A stretch of 64,000 nucleotides of DNA from Virgisporangium ochraceum. GTDB lineage: Bacteria > Actinomycetota > Actinomycetes > Mycobacteriales > Micromonosporaceae. A program made the position numbers and the translations under genes. Position 1 is the stretch's first letter, and every line of letters begins with the position of its first letter. Of this stretch, positions 23,597-32,063 are shown piece after piece. The notes under the pieces are model-generated. The model saw only the letters and a list, made by a program, of their open reading frames with translations. It was not told the DNA's origin and did no database searches. Where the stretch lies: the NCBI RefSeq assembly GCF_016863655.1, contig NZ_BOPH01000102.1, forward strand, positions 62,001 to 126,000. Direction: 5' to 3'.

Positions 23597-24814
23597 TCAG
23601 CGGTTCGCGGTGGCCGGCTGGACCACCTCGATGCGCACCCGGCTTATGAAGCCAGGCAGATCGCTGGCCACGTACAGTTCGCCGTTCACGTCGGCGGCGA
23701 TCGCGGTCGGCTGGGTGGGGAAGTTGCCGATGACGGCGTTCTCGTAGCCGCCCCTGGCCTTCGCGCGGACGGCGAACACGCGGGGGTTGCAGTAGTCGCT
23801 GGCGATGTAGGTGCCGCGTGCCTCGGGCGTGCGGGAGCCCCGGTAGACCACGCCGCCGATCACCGAGCAGCTCTCCGTCATGAAGTGTTCGTACTCGAAG
23901 ACGGGGTCGGTGTAGCGCGCACCCGCACGGCACTGCGTCTGGTCGAAGACCGGGGTGCCCTCCTTGCAGGACCAGCCGAGGTTCGCCCCGCGCTGCCCCG
24001 GACGGATGTGGTTGACCTCCTCGATCAGGCCCTGGCCGACGTCGCCGATCCACAGCGAGTTGTCGACCTGGTCGATGGAGAACTTCCACGGGTTGCGCAG
24101 GCCGTAGACCCAGATCTCGGGGCGCGCGCCGGGCGTGCGGACGAACGGGTTGTCGGACGGAACGCAGTACGGCTTCGTGCCGCAGGTGCGGTTGACGTCG
24201 ATCCGCACGATCTTCCCGAGCAGGGTGCCGAGGTCCTGGCCCGACTTGAACGGGTCGTTCGCGCCGCCGCCGTCGCCGGTGGACCAGTAGAGGTAGCCGT
24301 CGCGGCCGAACGCCACCTGTCCGCCGTTGTGGTTGCCGTACTCGGCGTGCTCCTGGGTCAGCAGGACCTGGAGCCGCTGGGGAGCGCCGATGGGCACACG
24401 TGCCAGCGTCAGCGCGCCGGCCGGCAGGCTCGTGTAGGCGACGTAGAGCAACCCGGTCCGCGCGAAGTTCGGCGCGGGCGTGATGCCGAGCAGGCCCTGT
24501 TCGTTGTCCTCGGACCGGATGCGGGCGGTCAGGTCGAGCACCGGTTCGGCGGCCAGGCCCGTGTCGGGGTGGTAGGCGCGGACGGTGCCGTTCTTCTCGG
24601 CGATGAGCATCCGGCCGTCGGGCAGGCCGGTCATCGCGATGGGACGCTGAAGACCGAAGGCGACCTGTTCGGACTCCACGGTCAGCTCGGTGAGGGGTGC
24701 CGCCCGGGTATGGGCGGGGTCGGCACCGGACGCCGCGGGCGACAGCAGCACGGACAGGGTCAGTACGAGCAGGGCGGCCAGCGTGATGACCGGACGACGA
24801 CGCCGTCGCGACAT
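23597..24814 (-). CDS. Secreted PQQ-dependent aldose sugar dehydrogenase-like protein
   Basis: This 405-residue protein has a signal peptide (RRRRRPVITLAALLVLTLSVLLSPAASG). The six-bladed propeller motifs of soluble aldose dehydrogenases follow: RPIAMTGLPDGRMLIAEKNG, QGLLGITPAPNF, the catalytic-base region EYGNHNGGQVAFGRDGYLYWSTGDGG, LLGKIVRIDV, YGLRNPWKFSID and WIGDVGQ. The enzyme should oxidise sugars outside the cell with PQQ, although actinobacterial homologues are not always PQQ-loaded. A perfect CebR box lies over its promoter, which ties it to cellulose/cellobiose utilisation. Monocistronic, ending at a shared terminator. Confidence 0.85.
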   Translation of the reverse strand: MSRRRRRPVITLAALLVLTLSVLLSPAASGADPAHTRAAPLTELTVESEQVAFGLQRPIAMTGLPDGRMLIAEKNGTVRAYHPDTGLAAEPVLDLTARIRSEDNEQGLLGITPAPNFARTGLLYVAYTSLPAGALTLARVPIGAPQRLQVLLTQEHAEYGNHNGGQVAFGRDGYLYWSTGDGGGANDPFKSGQDLGTLLGKIVRIDVNRTCGTKPYCVPSDNPFVRTPGARPEIWVYGLRNPWKFSIDQVDNSLWIGDVGQGLIEEVNHIRPGQRGANLGWSCKEGTPVFDQTQCRAGARYTDPVFEYEHFMTESCSVIGGVVYRGSRTPEARGTYIASDYCNPRVFAVRAKARGGYENAVIGNFPTQPTAIAADVNGELYVASDLPGFISRVRIEVVQPATANR

Positions 24815-24850
24815 GTGTGAGCTCCTCGGGCGGGTTGGGGGGACTCAGAC

Positions 24851-24893
24851 TGGGAGCGCTCCCACCATACATTGAGACATCGAGATATGTCAC
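24851..24893 (-). promoter_or_regulatory. Promoter with a perfect CebR box (TGGGAGCGCTCCCA)
   Basis: The 14-base palindrome TGGGAGCGCTCCCA (24851-24864) is identical to the CebR/CelR operator known from Streptomyces and Thermobifida. On the reverse strand GTGACA (24888-24893), 18 bases and TATGGT (24864-24869) form the -35/-10 pair, so the operator covers the transcription start. The operator ends 37 bases from the dehydrogenase start. Confidence 0.8.
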
Positions 24894-24948
24894 ACGGACG
24901 GAGCTGGTCGGCCGTCGCCGATGCGGTTTCGCGGCCCGGCGGCTCCCG

Positions 24949-26250
24949 TCAGCTCCGCCGGACCTGGCTGGTCTTGCGGGACTCGACGGAGGCGATCTCG
25001 GCGTCGACGTCGACGTCGGCGTGCTCGGTGCGCCTGCGGAGCCGGACCGTGCCGCTGGGCGCGTCGATCACGTCGACCACGCGGGCGAGCAGATTCGCCT
25101 TGTCGACGTTGCCGGACTCGTGTGCGAGCCTGACCGCCCTGCCGAGCTGCGCGGTCGCCTTCTCCAGGTCGCCGGCCGTCCGGGCGGCGAGCCCTTCCTG
25201 GATCACCGCCGCCAGCTCGGCCTGCCCGTCGACCTGGGCCACCTGGGGGATGACGCGGGTCGAGTACGCGAGGTCGTCGGTCCACACCACGCGCAGCCGC
25301 CCCTGGGCGAGCACGTCGTCGCGGTGTACGAGGCTGACCCGGGCGGCCAGGATCTCCTGTCCGACCGGCTCGGGCGTGACCTCGACCGAGACGTGGTAGT
25401 CGCGGGTCTCCGCGCCCCAGGCCCCGACCGGGTACTCGCCGACCCGGGCGCTGACGTCGGTGCGTCGGTCGGTGAGGTCGACGATGTCCGGGAAGACCTG
25501 CTTGACGAACCGGACCCGCGAACCTGCCGGGGTCCACAGCCGTAGTGCCACGTCGGCCATCGACTTGCCCATCGCCGCCTGCATCATCTGCCGGAAGTCG
25601 TCGGCGAGGTCGGACGGGTCCTTGATCCCGTCGGCGGACCCGTGCAGTTGCTCGGCGATGAGCAGCAGGTCGCGGGCGAGCCAGCCGCGCCCGACGCCGC
25701 GGCTGTCGCAGGAGAACCGGCCGACGCAGCGGTCCAGTGCCGACTGGAACTCCTGGGCCGCTTCCGTGTTCTCGCCGTCGGTGAGCAGGATCGCGTGTTT
25801 CAGCTCCGCGGTACTGGCCGCGAAACGGGACAGGGTCAGGTCGAGCCAGGTACTGAACGAGGTGCCACCGCTGGTGCGTAGACCGCGGACGGCCGCCTTG
25901 GCCTCCTGGCGGGTCCGCTCCGACGCCACGGCGAGCGGAGCGTCCCCGTTGCCCGGGTACACGGGCCAGGCGTGGTGGCTCCCGCCGATGATGGCGAACT
26001 GGACCCCGTCGCGGATCGTGTCGATCGCGACGCCGGCGGCGTTCCGGGCGGCGCGGATGTTGTTCCCCTCCATCGACCCGGAGCAGTCGATCATGATGAT
26101 CTCGGCGGCCGAGGCACGCGTGCCGGCGGCCGCCCGGGCGGCGCCCTCGCCCATCGTCACCGTGACGACCGCGTCGACGACGGTGCCGCCTTCCGGCAGG
26201 TACTCGTTGTGGAAGACCTCCACCTGGACCACCTGGGCGTCACCTGTCAT
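24949..26250 (-). CDS. VWA-domain protein of the PknG operon
   Basis: This 433-residue protein has no signal peptide or membrane helix. A von Willebrand A domain occupies about residues 45-220, with the metal-site motif IMIDCSGSMEGNN (DxSxS) and the later HAILLTDGENTEAAQEF. A beta-rich middle region (VADVALRLWTPAGSRVRFVKQVFPD, RDYHVSVEVTPEPVG) and a C-terminal helical repeat (AAVIQEGLAARTAGDLEKATAQLGRAVRLAHESG, TPR-like) follow. The protein should bind a partner through Mg2+. Its start overlaps the stop of the PP2C gene, placing it last in the operon. It may be a phospho-substrate or adaptor of the kinase; this is inferred from order. Confidence 0.85.
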   Translation of the reverse strand: MTGDAQVVQVEVFHNEYLPEGGTVVDAVVTVTMGEGAARAAAGTRASAAEIIMIDCSGSMEGNNIRAARNAAGVAIDTIRDGVQFAIIGGSHHAWPVYPGNGDAPLAVASERTRQEAKAAVRGLRTSGGTSFSTWLDLTLSRFAASTAELKHAILLTDGENTEAAQEFQSALDRCVGRFSCDSRGVGRGWLARDLLLIAEQLHGSADGIKDPSDLADDFRQMMQAAMGKSMADVALRLWTPAGSRVRFVKQVFPDIVDLTDRRTDVSARVGEYPVGAWGAETRDYHVSVEVTPEPVGQEILAARVSLVHRDDVLAQGRLRVVWTDDLAYSTRVIPQVAQVDGQAELAAVIQEGLAARTAGDLEKATAQLGRAVRLAHESGNVDKANLLARVVDVIDAPSGTVRLRRRTEHADVDVDAEIASVESRKTSQVRRS

Positions 26251-27233
26251 CGGTACGGACCTCCTTCGGGGATCGGGAAGGGCAGCACGGCGACGGCGAT
26301 GTTGTCGCCGCCACCGGAGTCGAGTGCGAACCGGACGAGCCGCCGCACGAGCCCGGCGGGCTGGTCGGTGGGCGGTTCGGCGGGCTGACCGCCCGCCAGC
26401 GCCGCGAGCCGGTCGGCGTCGGCGAGGTACCGGGACAGCCCGTCGGAGCAGAGCACGAGACGGCCCGGGGTCGCATCGTCCACTGTGGCCACCCGGGCGG
26501 CGACCGGGCCGGCGTCGGCACCGACCCAGCGGGTCAGCGCGGCGGCGTCCGGACCGGCGTCCGCCGCGACCGGTACCCCGGCCGCGGCGAGCTGCGCGCC
26601 GAGCGAGTCGTCCTCGGTGAGCGGGCGTGCCGGTCCCGCCCGCGGCAGCCAGTAGGCGCGGCTGTCGCCCGCCCAGCCGACCGTCACCGTGCCCGCCGTC
26701 ACGACGCCGGACACGTACGTGCAGCTCGGCGGGTTCGCCCGGTTCTCGTCGGTGGCCAGGCCGGCGACCGCGGCACGGGCGGCGGCGAACCCGGACCGGG
26801 TCGCCTCGGCCGGGTCGGCCCCGCGGTCGAGCGCGACGAGCACCGCGTCGACGGCCGCGCCGACCGCGACCGTCGCGGCGGTGTCCGCGTCGGTGGAGGT
26901 GGAGATCCCGTCGCAGACCACCGCCACCGTCGCGCCGCCGGTGCGCCCGATCGCGACCGCGTCCTCGTTGCGCCGCCGCCGGTGGCCACGGTCGGTCGCC
27001 GCGGCGACCCCGGGCAGCTCGAGTTCGGTGCGTTCCCGACCGGCGGGGCGGCGTCGGCCGCAGCCGTCGCAGAACCCGTCGGCGGCCGTCTCCGCGCTGC
27101 CGCAGCCGGTGCACGGCGCGGCCGGCAGCGCTGATGTGAGCCGGCCCGCTGTGCCGAGCCGCGCACCGCACGCCTCGCAGTACCGGTCGGTCGGCTCGGC
27201 CGGCGCGGCGCAGGACGGGCAGCTCACAGCCAC
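26247..27233 (-). CDS. PP2C-type Ser/Thr protein phosphatase with N-terminal zinc ribbons
   Basis: This 328-residue protein begins with two zinc ribbons (CPSCAAPAEPTDRYCEACG at residue 5, CTGCGSAETAADGFCDGCG at about 41). The PP2C domain follows with all metal-binding motifs: ATDRGHRRRRNEDAVAI, VVCDGIS, GWAGDSRAYWL, CSDGLSRYL and SGGGDNIAVAVLPF. It should remove phosphates placed by the neighbouring PknG-type kinase or by other Ser/Thr kinases. The GTG start overlaps the end of pknG by 10 bases, and its stop overlaps the VWA gene, so all three are coupled. The ribbons resemble those at the kinase N-terminus and may let the two bind a common partner. Confidence 0.9.
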   Translation of the reverse strand: MAVSCPSCAAPAEPTDRYCEACGARLGTAGRLTSALPAAPCTGCGSAETAADGFCDGCGRRRPAGRERTELELPGVAAATDRGHRRRRNEDAVAIGRTGGATVAVVCDGISTSTDADTAATVAVGAAVDAVLVALDRGADPAEATRSGFAAARAAVAGLATDENRANPPSCTYVSGVVTAGTVTVGWAGDSRAYWLPRAGPARPLTEDDSLGAQLAAAGVPVAADAGPDAAALTRWVGADAGPVAARVATVDDATPGRLVLCSDGLSRYLADADRLAALAGGQPAEPPTDQPAGLVRRLVRFALDSGGGDNIAVAVLPFPIPEGGPYR

Positions 27234-29656
27234 GTCCGGGGACGCACCCGGTTGGCCCGGTAGACGAGCGCGATCCGCGCGTCGCGGTCCGGCGCGAGCG
27301 TGGCGAGGGACCGGTAGGCGCGCTCCAGGCCGAACCGCAGGTCCCGGTCGGTGAACGGGTGCCCGAGCAGCGTCGCCGTGCCGCCGGACCGGCCGCCGCG
27401 CAGCCAGTCGAGGGCCGCCTCGAACAGCTCCACCGCCAGGTCGGACCGACGCTCCAGGTCCAGCTGGAGCCGTTCGATCCGGTCAGCGGCGTCGACCAGG
27501 TCGGTCGCCGAGGCGGGGGCGGCGTTGCGGACCCGCGCCCGGGCGGCGGCGATCTGGGCGGTGAGGTGGTGGCTGGAACTGGCCGGGACGTCGTCGAGCA
27601 CGCCGATCGCGCCGGTCGCGTCTCCACCGGCGAGCAGGATGCGTGCCTGGCCGAACGCGGCGCTGACGAACGTCCGGTCGGTGCGCCACACCCTCTCGTA
27701 CAGGCGCAGTGCCCGCGCGGTGTCACCGGCCCACTCGGCGGCCGCCGCGACCGCCAGCTGTGGGGCCAGCTCCCCGGGAAGCACGCCGTACACGGCGTCG
27801 AACGCGCCCACGGCGTCGGCCGGCCGCCCGGCGGCGAGCGCGGCCAGGCCGCGGTACCAGCCGACCCGCCAGTCGAGCGGATCGGCCGCGCCTAGCCGGT
27901 CGAGGTCGGCGGTCGCGCCGGCGCGGTCACCCTGCGCGATACGGGCCCGGACGACGGCGAACAGCACCTCGGTGCTGCCGGCCGGCGCGGACGCGGCGAG
28001 CCTGGTGAGCGTCTTCAGGTCACCGCTCTGCGCGGCGAGCAGCAGCGAAGAACCGGGGTCGGTCATGTCGGCCCGCGGCACCGGCAGCGCGGCGGCCATC
28101 ACCGCACCGTCGAACGGGCCGTCCGCGGCCGGCCCCACCGGTCCGATCCCGGCCCCGAACGTGCCCCGCTCCGCGGTGAACTGGGCGGAGTCGGCCGGCG
28201 GGAGCGCCCGTCCCCCGGCGGCGAGCACCTGACGCAGCACGCCGAGCAGCTGCTCGCCCATCTCGGCCGCGCTCTGGAACCGGCGGTCCGGGTCGGCGTG
28301 CGTCGCGCGCATCAGGAAGCGCCGGTAGGACTCCTGCCCGGCCAGCAGGGGCGCGTCGACCGGGTCGGGCAGCCGGTCGACGTACGTGCTGGAGAAACCC
28401 CGGAAGTCCAGGCTCAGCACCGCCATCGTCCGGGCCACGGTGTACAGGTCGGAGGTGACCGACGGGCCGACGCTCTCCACCTCGGGCGCCTGGTAACCGA
28501 CCGTGCCCCAGACCGCGCTGACGTCGTCGACCTCGCGCCGCACCGCACCGAGGTCCACCAGCTTGAGCCGGTCGTCGGTGTGGATGGCGTTGTCCGGCTT
28601 GAAGTCGCAGTACAGCAGCCCCCGGTCGTGGAGATAGCCGAACGCGGGGAGGATCTCCAGCCCGTACGCGAGGACGCGGTCGAGCGGGAGCGGACCGCCG
28701 ACGTCGAGGCGCAGGTCCTTGAGCGAGCGACCGCCGACGTACTCCATGACGATGTAGCCGACGCCCGCGTGCTGGACGAAGTCGTGGATCTTCACGATGC
28801 CGGGGTGGTCGACCTCGACCAGGAAGCGCCGCTCGGTGACGGCGGCGGCCATCGCGTCGGCGTCACCGGTGTCGATCAGTCCTTTGAGGACGACCCAGCG
28901 GTCGCTGACCTCGTCGCCGACGTTCTTGTCGCGGGCCAGGTAGATCCAGCCGAGGCCGCCGAACGCGAGGCAGCCCAGCGTCTCGTACCGGCCGCCGACC
29001 AGGATGCCGGGCTTCAGCCGGGGCACGAACGAGAACGGCGAGCCGCATTCGGCGCAGAATCCCTCGACCAGCCCGGGTTGGCCCGCCTTGCCGCGCCCGA
29101 CCGGCCGCTCACAGTCCGGGTTGCCGCAGAAGCGGCGGCGCTCCGGCACCTGGGGGTCGGCCAGGATGGCGGTGGCCGGGTCGCGGGCCGGCACCACCGG
29201 CATGTCGAAGAGCCCGTGCCCGGCCCGGCCGCGGACCGAGCCCCGGACGCGCCCGCTGGTCCGGCCACCGGTGCGCCCGCTGGTCCGCCCGCTGGACGGG
29301 CCACTGGACCGGCCACTGGACCGGCCACTGGACCGGCCACTGCCACCGGTCACGGTTCCCGGAGAGCCGGTCGGCCCCGCGGCGGCGACGCCGGCCGACA
29401 CCCGGTGGCCGCATTCGTCGCAGTATCCGTCCGCCTCGTACGTCCCGGCGCATCCGGAACGCTGGCACGGCTGACCGGCCGGGGAGCCCGGCGGGCCGGT
29501 CGCCACGCCCGGCCCGCCGGCCGGCGCTACGGGCGGCGCCCCGGCCGGCTCCGCGGCGACCCCGCCGGCGGACACCTTGTGGCCGCACTCGTCGCAGTAT
29601 CCGTCCGGCTCGTACGTCCCGGCGCATCCGGGACGCTGGCACGGCTGACCGGTCAT
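27224..29656 (-). CDS. pknG: PknG-type Ser/Thr protein kinase with extra zinc ribbons and TPR domain
   Basis: This 810-residue protein has the PknG plan plus additions. Two nearly identical zinc ribbons come first (CQRPGCAGTYEPDGYCDECG at 6, a copy near 63), then a Ser/Gly/Arg repeat linker, then the PknG rubredoxin-like motif (CGNPDCERPVGR...GFCAECGSPFSF). The kinase domain has the lysine in WVVLKGL, the catalytic loop LLYCDFKPDN and KLVDLGAVRR in place of DFG, all typical of PknG. The C-terminal 250 residues are TPR repeats. PknG senses amino-acid status through GlnH/GlnX and controls 2-oxoglutarate metabolism through GarA/OdhI. It follows glnH by 33 bases. Confidence 0.92.
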   Translation of the reverse strand: MTGQPCQRPGCAGTYEPDGYCDECGHKVSAGGVAAEPAGAPPVAPAGGPGVATGPPGSPAGQPCQRSGCAGTYEADGYCDECGHRVSAGVAAAGPTGSPGTVTGGSGRSSGRSSGRSSGPSSGRTSGRTGGRTSGRVRGSVRGRAGHGLFDMPVVPARDPATAILADPQVPERRRFCGNPDCERPVGRGKAGQPGLVEGFCAECGSPFSFVPRLKPGILVGGRYETLGCLAFGGLGWIYLARDKNVGDEVSDRWVVLKGLIDTGDADAMAAAVTERRFLVEVDHPGIVKIHDFVQHAGVGYIVMEYVGGRSLKDLRLDVGGPLPLDRVLAYGLEILPAFGYLHDRGLLYCDFKPDNAIHTDDRLKLVDLGAVRREVDDVSAVWGTVGYQAPEVESVGPSVTSDLYTVARTMAVLSLDFRGFSSTYVDRLPDPVDAPLLAGQESYRRFLMRATHADPDRRFQSAAEMGEQLLGVLRQVLAAGGRALPPADSAQFTAERGTFGAGIGPVGPAADGPFDGAVMAAALPVPRADMTDPGSSLLLAAQSGDLKTLTRLAASAPAGSTEVLFAVVRARIAQGDRAGATADLDRLGAADPLDWRVGWYRGLAALAAGRPADAVGAFDAVYGVLPGELAPQLAVAAAAEWAGDTARALRLYERVWRTDRTFVSAAFGQARILLAGGDATGAIGVLDDVPASSSHHLTAQIAAARARVRNAAPASATDLVDAADRIERLQLDLERRSDLAVELFEAALDWLRGGRSGGTATLLGHPFTDRDLRFGLERAYRSLATLAPDRDARIALVYRANRVRPRTWL
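29301..29345 (-). repeat. 12-bp tandem repeat in the pknG linker
   Basis: CCACTGGACCGG is repeated three times without gap (29301-29336), with degenerate units on both sides. It encodes SGRS-type tetrapeptides between the added zinc ribbons and the rubredoxin motif. The unit length keeps the frame. Confidence 0.7.
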
Positions 29657-29689
29657 GCCACCCCACCTACCTGACCCACGTGACCGTTC

Positions 29690-30661
29690 TCAGTCCTGGT
29701 ACTGCGGCGCCGGCGGCGCCGGGGTCGGCCCGAGCCGATGGAGCCAGCGGGTGTAGATGGCGGCCCACGTACCGTCGGCACGGATGCGCTCGAAGACGCC
29801 GTTGATGAACCGGGCGAAGTCGACGTGGGCCTTCGGCACCCCGATCGCGGACGGCTCGTCGGTGATCCCCGCACCGGTGATCTCGGTGGCGGGGTCCTGC
29901 GCGGCGAGCGCGGCGAGCAGCACGTCGATCGTGGACACCGCGTCGACCTGGGCCTGCTGCAGCAGGATGAGGCAGTCGAGGGTGCTGTCGGTGCCGACCG
30001 GAATCGGCTTCGACGGCGCGCTCGCGATCACCCGGATGCTGGTGCTGCCCTTGGTGGCGCAGACCTTCTTCCCACCGAGGTCCTCGAAGCCGTCGATCCC
30101 GCTGCCCTTGTTGACCAGGAGCCGCTGCCGCGAGGTCAGGTACTCGGTCGAGAACGTGATCTGCTGCCACCGCTCGCAGGTCATCGTCATGGTGCGGACG
30201 ACCATGTCGACCTCCTTACGCTCCAGGACCGGGATGCGGTCGGCCGTGGTGATCGCCCGGAACTGCACCGCCTCCGGGTCGCCGAACAGTGCCCGCGCCA
30301 CCTCCTTCGCGATCTCGATCTCGAAACCGGCGAGCTGGCCGGTGTCGGGGTCGCGGAAGCCGAAGAGGTAGGCGTTCTGGTCCACGCCCACGATCAGCCG
30401 TCCCCGCTGGACGATCGAGGCCATGGTGCTGCCGGCCGGCATCTGTCGCGGCGCGGGCAGGGCGCCCTGCGGGCGGTAGCTGGCCCGGGGCACACAGTTC
30501 GGCGGCTGGGCGCTGGGGAAGGTCACCTTCGCCGGGTCCTCCACGCCGACCGGCGGGGGCACCCTGCCGGACGGTGCGGCCGGGTCGGACGTCTCCCGCG
30601 CGCTGCCGCAGGCGGCGAGCAGCGTCAGGACGGTCAGCGCGGTGGCGATCCGGCGCGTCAT
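29690..30661 (-). CDS. glnH: GlnH-type amino-acid-binding lipoprotein of the PknG system
   Basis: This 323-residue protein has a lipoprotein signal (ALTVLTLLAACGS, lipobox Cys18) and an SBP_bac_3 domain: RGRLIVGVDQNAYLFGFRDPDTGQLAGFEIEIAKEVARALFG, VVRTMTMTCERW, KKVCATKGSTSIRVI and a C-terminal DGTWAAIYTRWLHRLG. In mycobacteria GlnH binds aspartate/glutamate and passes the signal through GlnX to PknG. No ABC permease or ATPase is near, which supports a sensing role. The gene overlaps the end of glnX by 4 bases and lies upstream of pknG. Confidence 0.9.
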   Translation of the reverse strand: MTRRIATALTVLTLLAACGSARETSDPAAPSGRVPPPVGVEDPAKVTFPSAQPPNCVPRASYRPQGALPAPRQMPAGSTMASIVQRGRLIVGVDQNAYLFGFRDPDTGQLAGFEIEIAKEVARALFGDPEAVQFRAITTADRIPVLERKEVDMVVRTMTMTCERWQQITFSTEYLTSRQRLLVNKGSGIDGFEDLGGKKVCATKGSTSIRVIASAPSKPIPVGTDSTLDCLILLQQAQVDAVSTIDVLLAALAAQDPATEITGAGITDEPSAIGVPKAHVDFARFINGVFERIRADGTWAAIYTRWLHRLGPTPAPPAPQYQD

Positions 30662-32001
30662 CGGTACTCCCCGATCCGTGGATACATGCCGACCGCGACG
30701 CCGGCCACCAGCAGCACCGTGAGCAGCACGACCGCGACTTCGGCGCCGGTGAGCGCGCCGGCGGCGCCGTCGGCGTGCTCGTCGAAACGGAGGTCGGCGG
30801 CGGCGATGCCCTTGCCGATCGCCGTGTCGAGGGCGGTGAAGAGAGCGGTCGCGGTATCGGCACCCGGGTCGACGGCGAGCCGGACCGCGTCGACGTACCG
30901 GCCGGCGCTGTCGAGGTCGCGGACCTCCTGGTGGACGGCGTGCCACCGCCGGGCGTGGCCCTGCGCCTCGGCGACCACCGCCCGGTCGGAGGGGGTCGCC
31001 GCCATCGCGTGTGCCCGCCCGAGCAGGCCGCCCGACCCGTCGGTGCCGACGAGCCGGTCGAACGCCTGCCCGAACTCGGTGTCGTAGCGCGCCCCGTCGC
31101 CGCGGGCGATGAGCGTGAGCGCCTCGTCGGCCCGGGCCTCCGCCGCCGCGACCCGCGCCTCGGCGAGCAGCTTCACCAGCGCCGAACCCTCGGTGCGGCC
31201 CCCCTCGACCCGGTCGCCGGCCGCGACGAGCGCGACCGACGCCCAGCCGAGCGCGAGCGCCGCGGCCAGGGTCGCGGCGACGAGACCCGGGTTGACGACC
31301 CGGTTGGTGCTGCGGGTCATGAGCACCTGCGCGGCGACCAGCGCCACGAGCATGACGACGCCGAGCAGCACGATGCCCCACGGGAACCCGGCGGCGTCGC
31401 GCTGCGCGGCCACCAGACGGTCGGTCTCCGCGGCGAGCAGCTCTTTCGCGGCCGGCAGCAGCGTCTCCCGCATCAGGGCCGACGCCTGCCGCAGGTAGCC
31501 GCCGCCGAGCGGCAGGCCCTGCCGGTTGTAGGTGCGGGCGGTCTCGATCAGTCCGGCGTAGATGGGAAGCTGCGCGACGAGCACGGTCAGGGACTCGGCG
31601 CCCCGGCCGTCGGCGTCGCGCTGGGCCACGCTCAGCGACGAGGTCGCCTGGGCCATGTCGTCCAGGTACCGCTGGCGCAACTCCGGCGGCTCGACCCCGT
31701 CGGTCAGGAACGCCGCGGCGGCCGTGGCGTCGGCGTCCGACAGCGACCGGTAGAGCTGCTGCGCGTGGACGCTCAGCGGCCCGCTGAACTCGCCGATGTC
31801 GCGGACCAGGGCGGTGCGCCGTTGCACGGCGAGCCACCCGACGAGGCCGAACACCAGACCGACGACCACCAGCGCGACGGCCATCGCCGTCAGTAGGCCG
31901 GGCACCGTGCCGAGCCGGTGCCGGAGCCGGTCGATCCCCGCTCTGAACGCCACGGACACCCCCCGATCGTCGCTGGCTCCAAACGTATCGATCAGCGTCA
32001 A
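30658..32001 (-). CDS. glnX: GlnX-type transmembrane signal transducer of the PknG system
   Basis: This 447-residue protein has four membrane helices: LTAMAVALVVVGLVFGLVGWLAV, GIVLLGVVMLVALVAAQVLM, LVAATLAAALALGWASVALVAA and AVVLLTVLLVAGVAVGM. Between them lie two extracytoplasmic all-helical sensor loops (about 60-210 and 265-415). This fits GlnX, which couples GlnH binding to PknG inside the cell. The start is uncertain: a TTG at 31999-32001 gives the longest form, but an in-frame GTG shortly after (before AFRAGIDRLRHRLG) is a reasonable alternative. It is the first gene of the operon and is divergent from the Hsp70-sensor gene, 62 bases away. Confidence 0.85.
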   Translation of the reverse strand: MTLIDTFGASDDRGVSVAFRAGIDRLRHRLGTVPGLLTAMAVALVVVGLVFGLVGWLAVQRRTALVRDIGEFSGPLSVHAQQLYRSLSDADATAAAAFLTDGVEPPELRQRYLDDMAQATSSLSVAQRDADGRGAESLTVLVAQLPIYAGLIETARTYNRQGLPLGGGYLRQASALMRETLLPAAKELLAAETDRLVAAQRDAAGFPWGIVLLGVVMLVALVAAQVLMTRSTNRVVNPGLVAATLAAALALGWASVALVAAGDRVEGGRTEGSALVKLLAEARVAAAEARADEALTLIARGDGARYDTEFGQAFDRLVGTDGSGGLLGRAHAMAATPSDRAVVAEAQGHARRWHAVHQEVRDLDSAGRYVDAVRLAVDPGADTATALFTALDTAIGKGIAAADLRFDEHADGAAGALTGAEVAVVLLTVLLVAGVAVGMYPRIGEYR

Positions 32002-32051
32002 GTGTCGGGCGGAATCGGTCTGCCGACGGCTCTGTCGCCCGGCGGCGACCG

Positions 32052-32057
32052 TAGGGT
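32052..32057 (+). promoter_or_regulatory. -10 element TAGGGT, leaderless promoter
   Basis: TAGGGT ends 6 bases before the GTG of the Hsp70-sensor gene, so transcription should begin at or next to the start codon. The 62-base gap to glnX must hold promoters for both directions. Confidence 0.55.
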
Positions 32058-32063
32058 CGACGC

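Noticed and set aside
29281..29345. CRISPR-like array
   Set aside because: The 12-bp units have no spacers and are in frame within pknG; they are a coding minisatellite.
31970..32063. TTGACG near 31999 as a clear glnX promoter
   Set aside because: No -10 element stands at the right distance, and the TTG may itself be the start codon.
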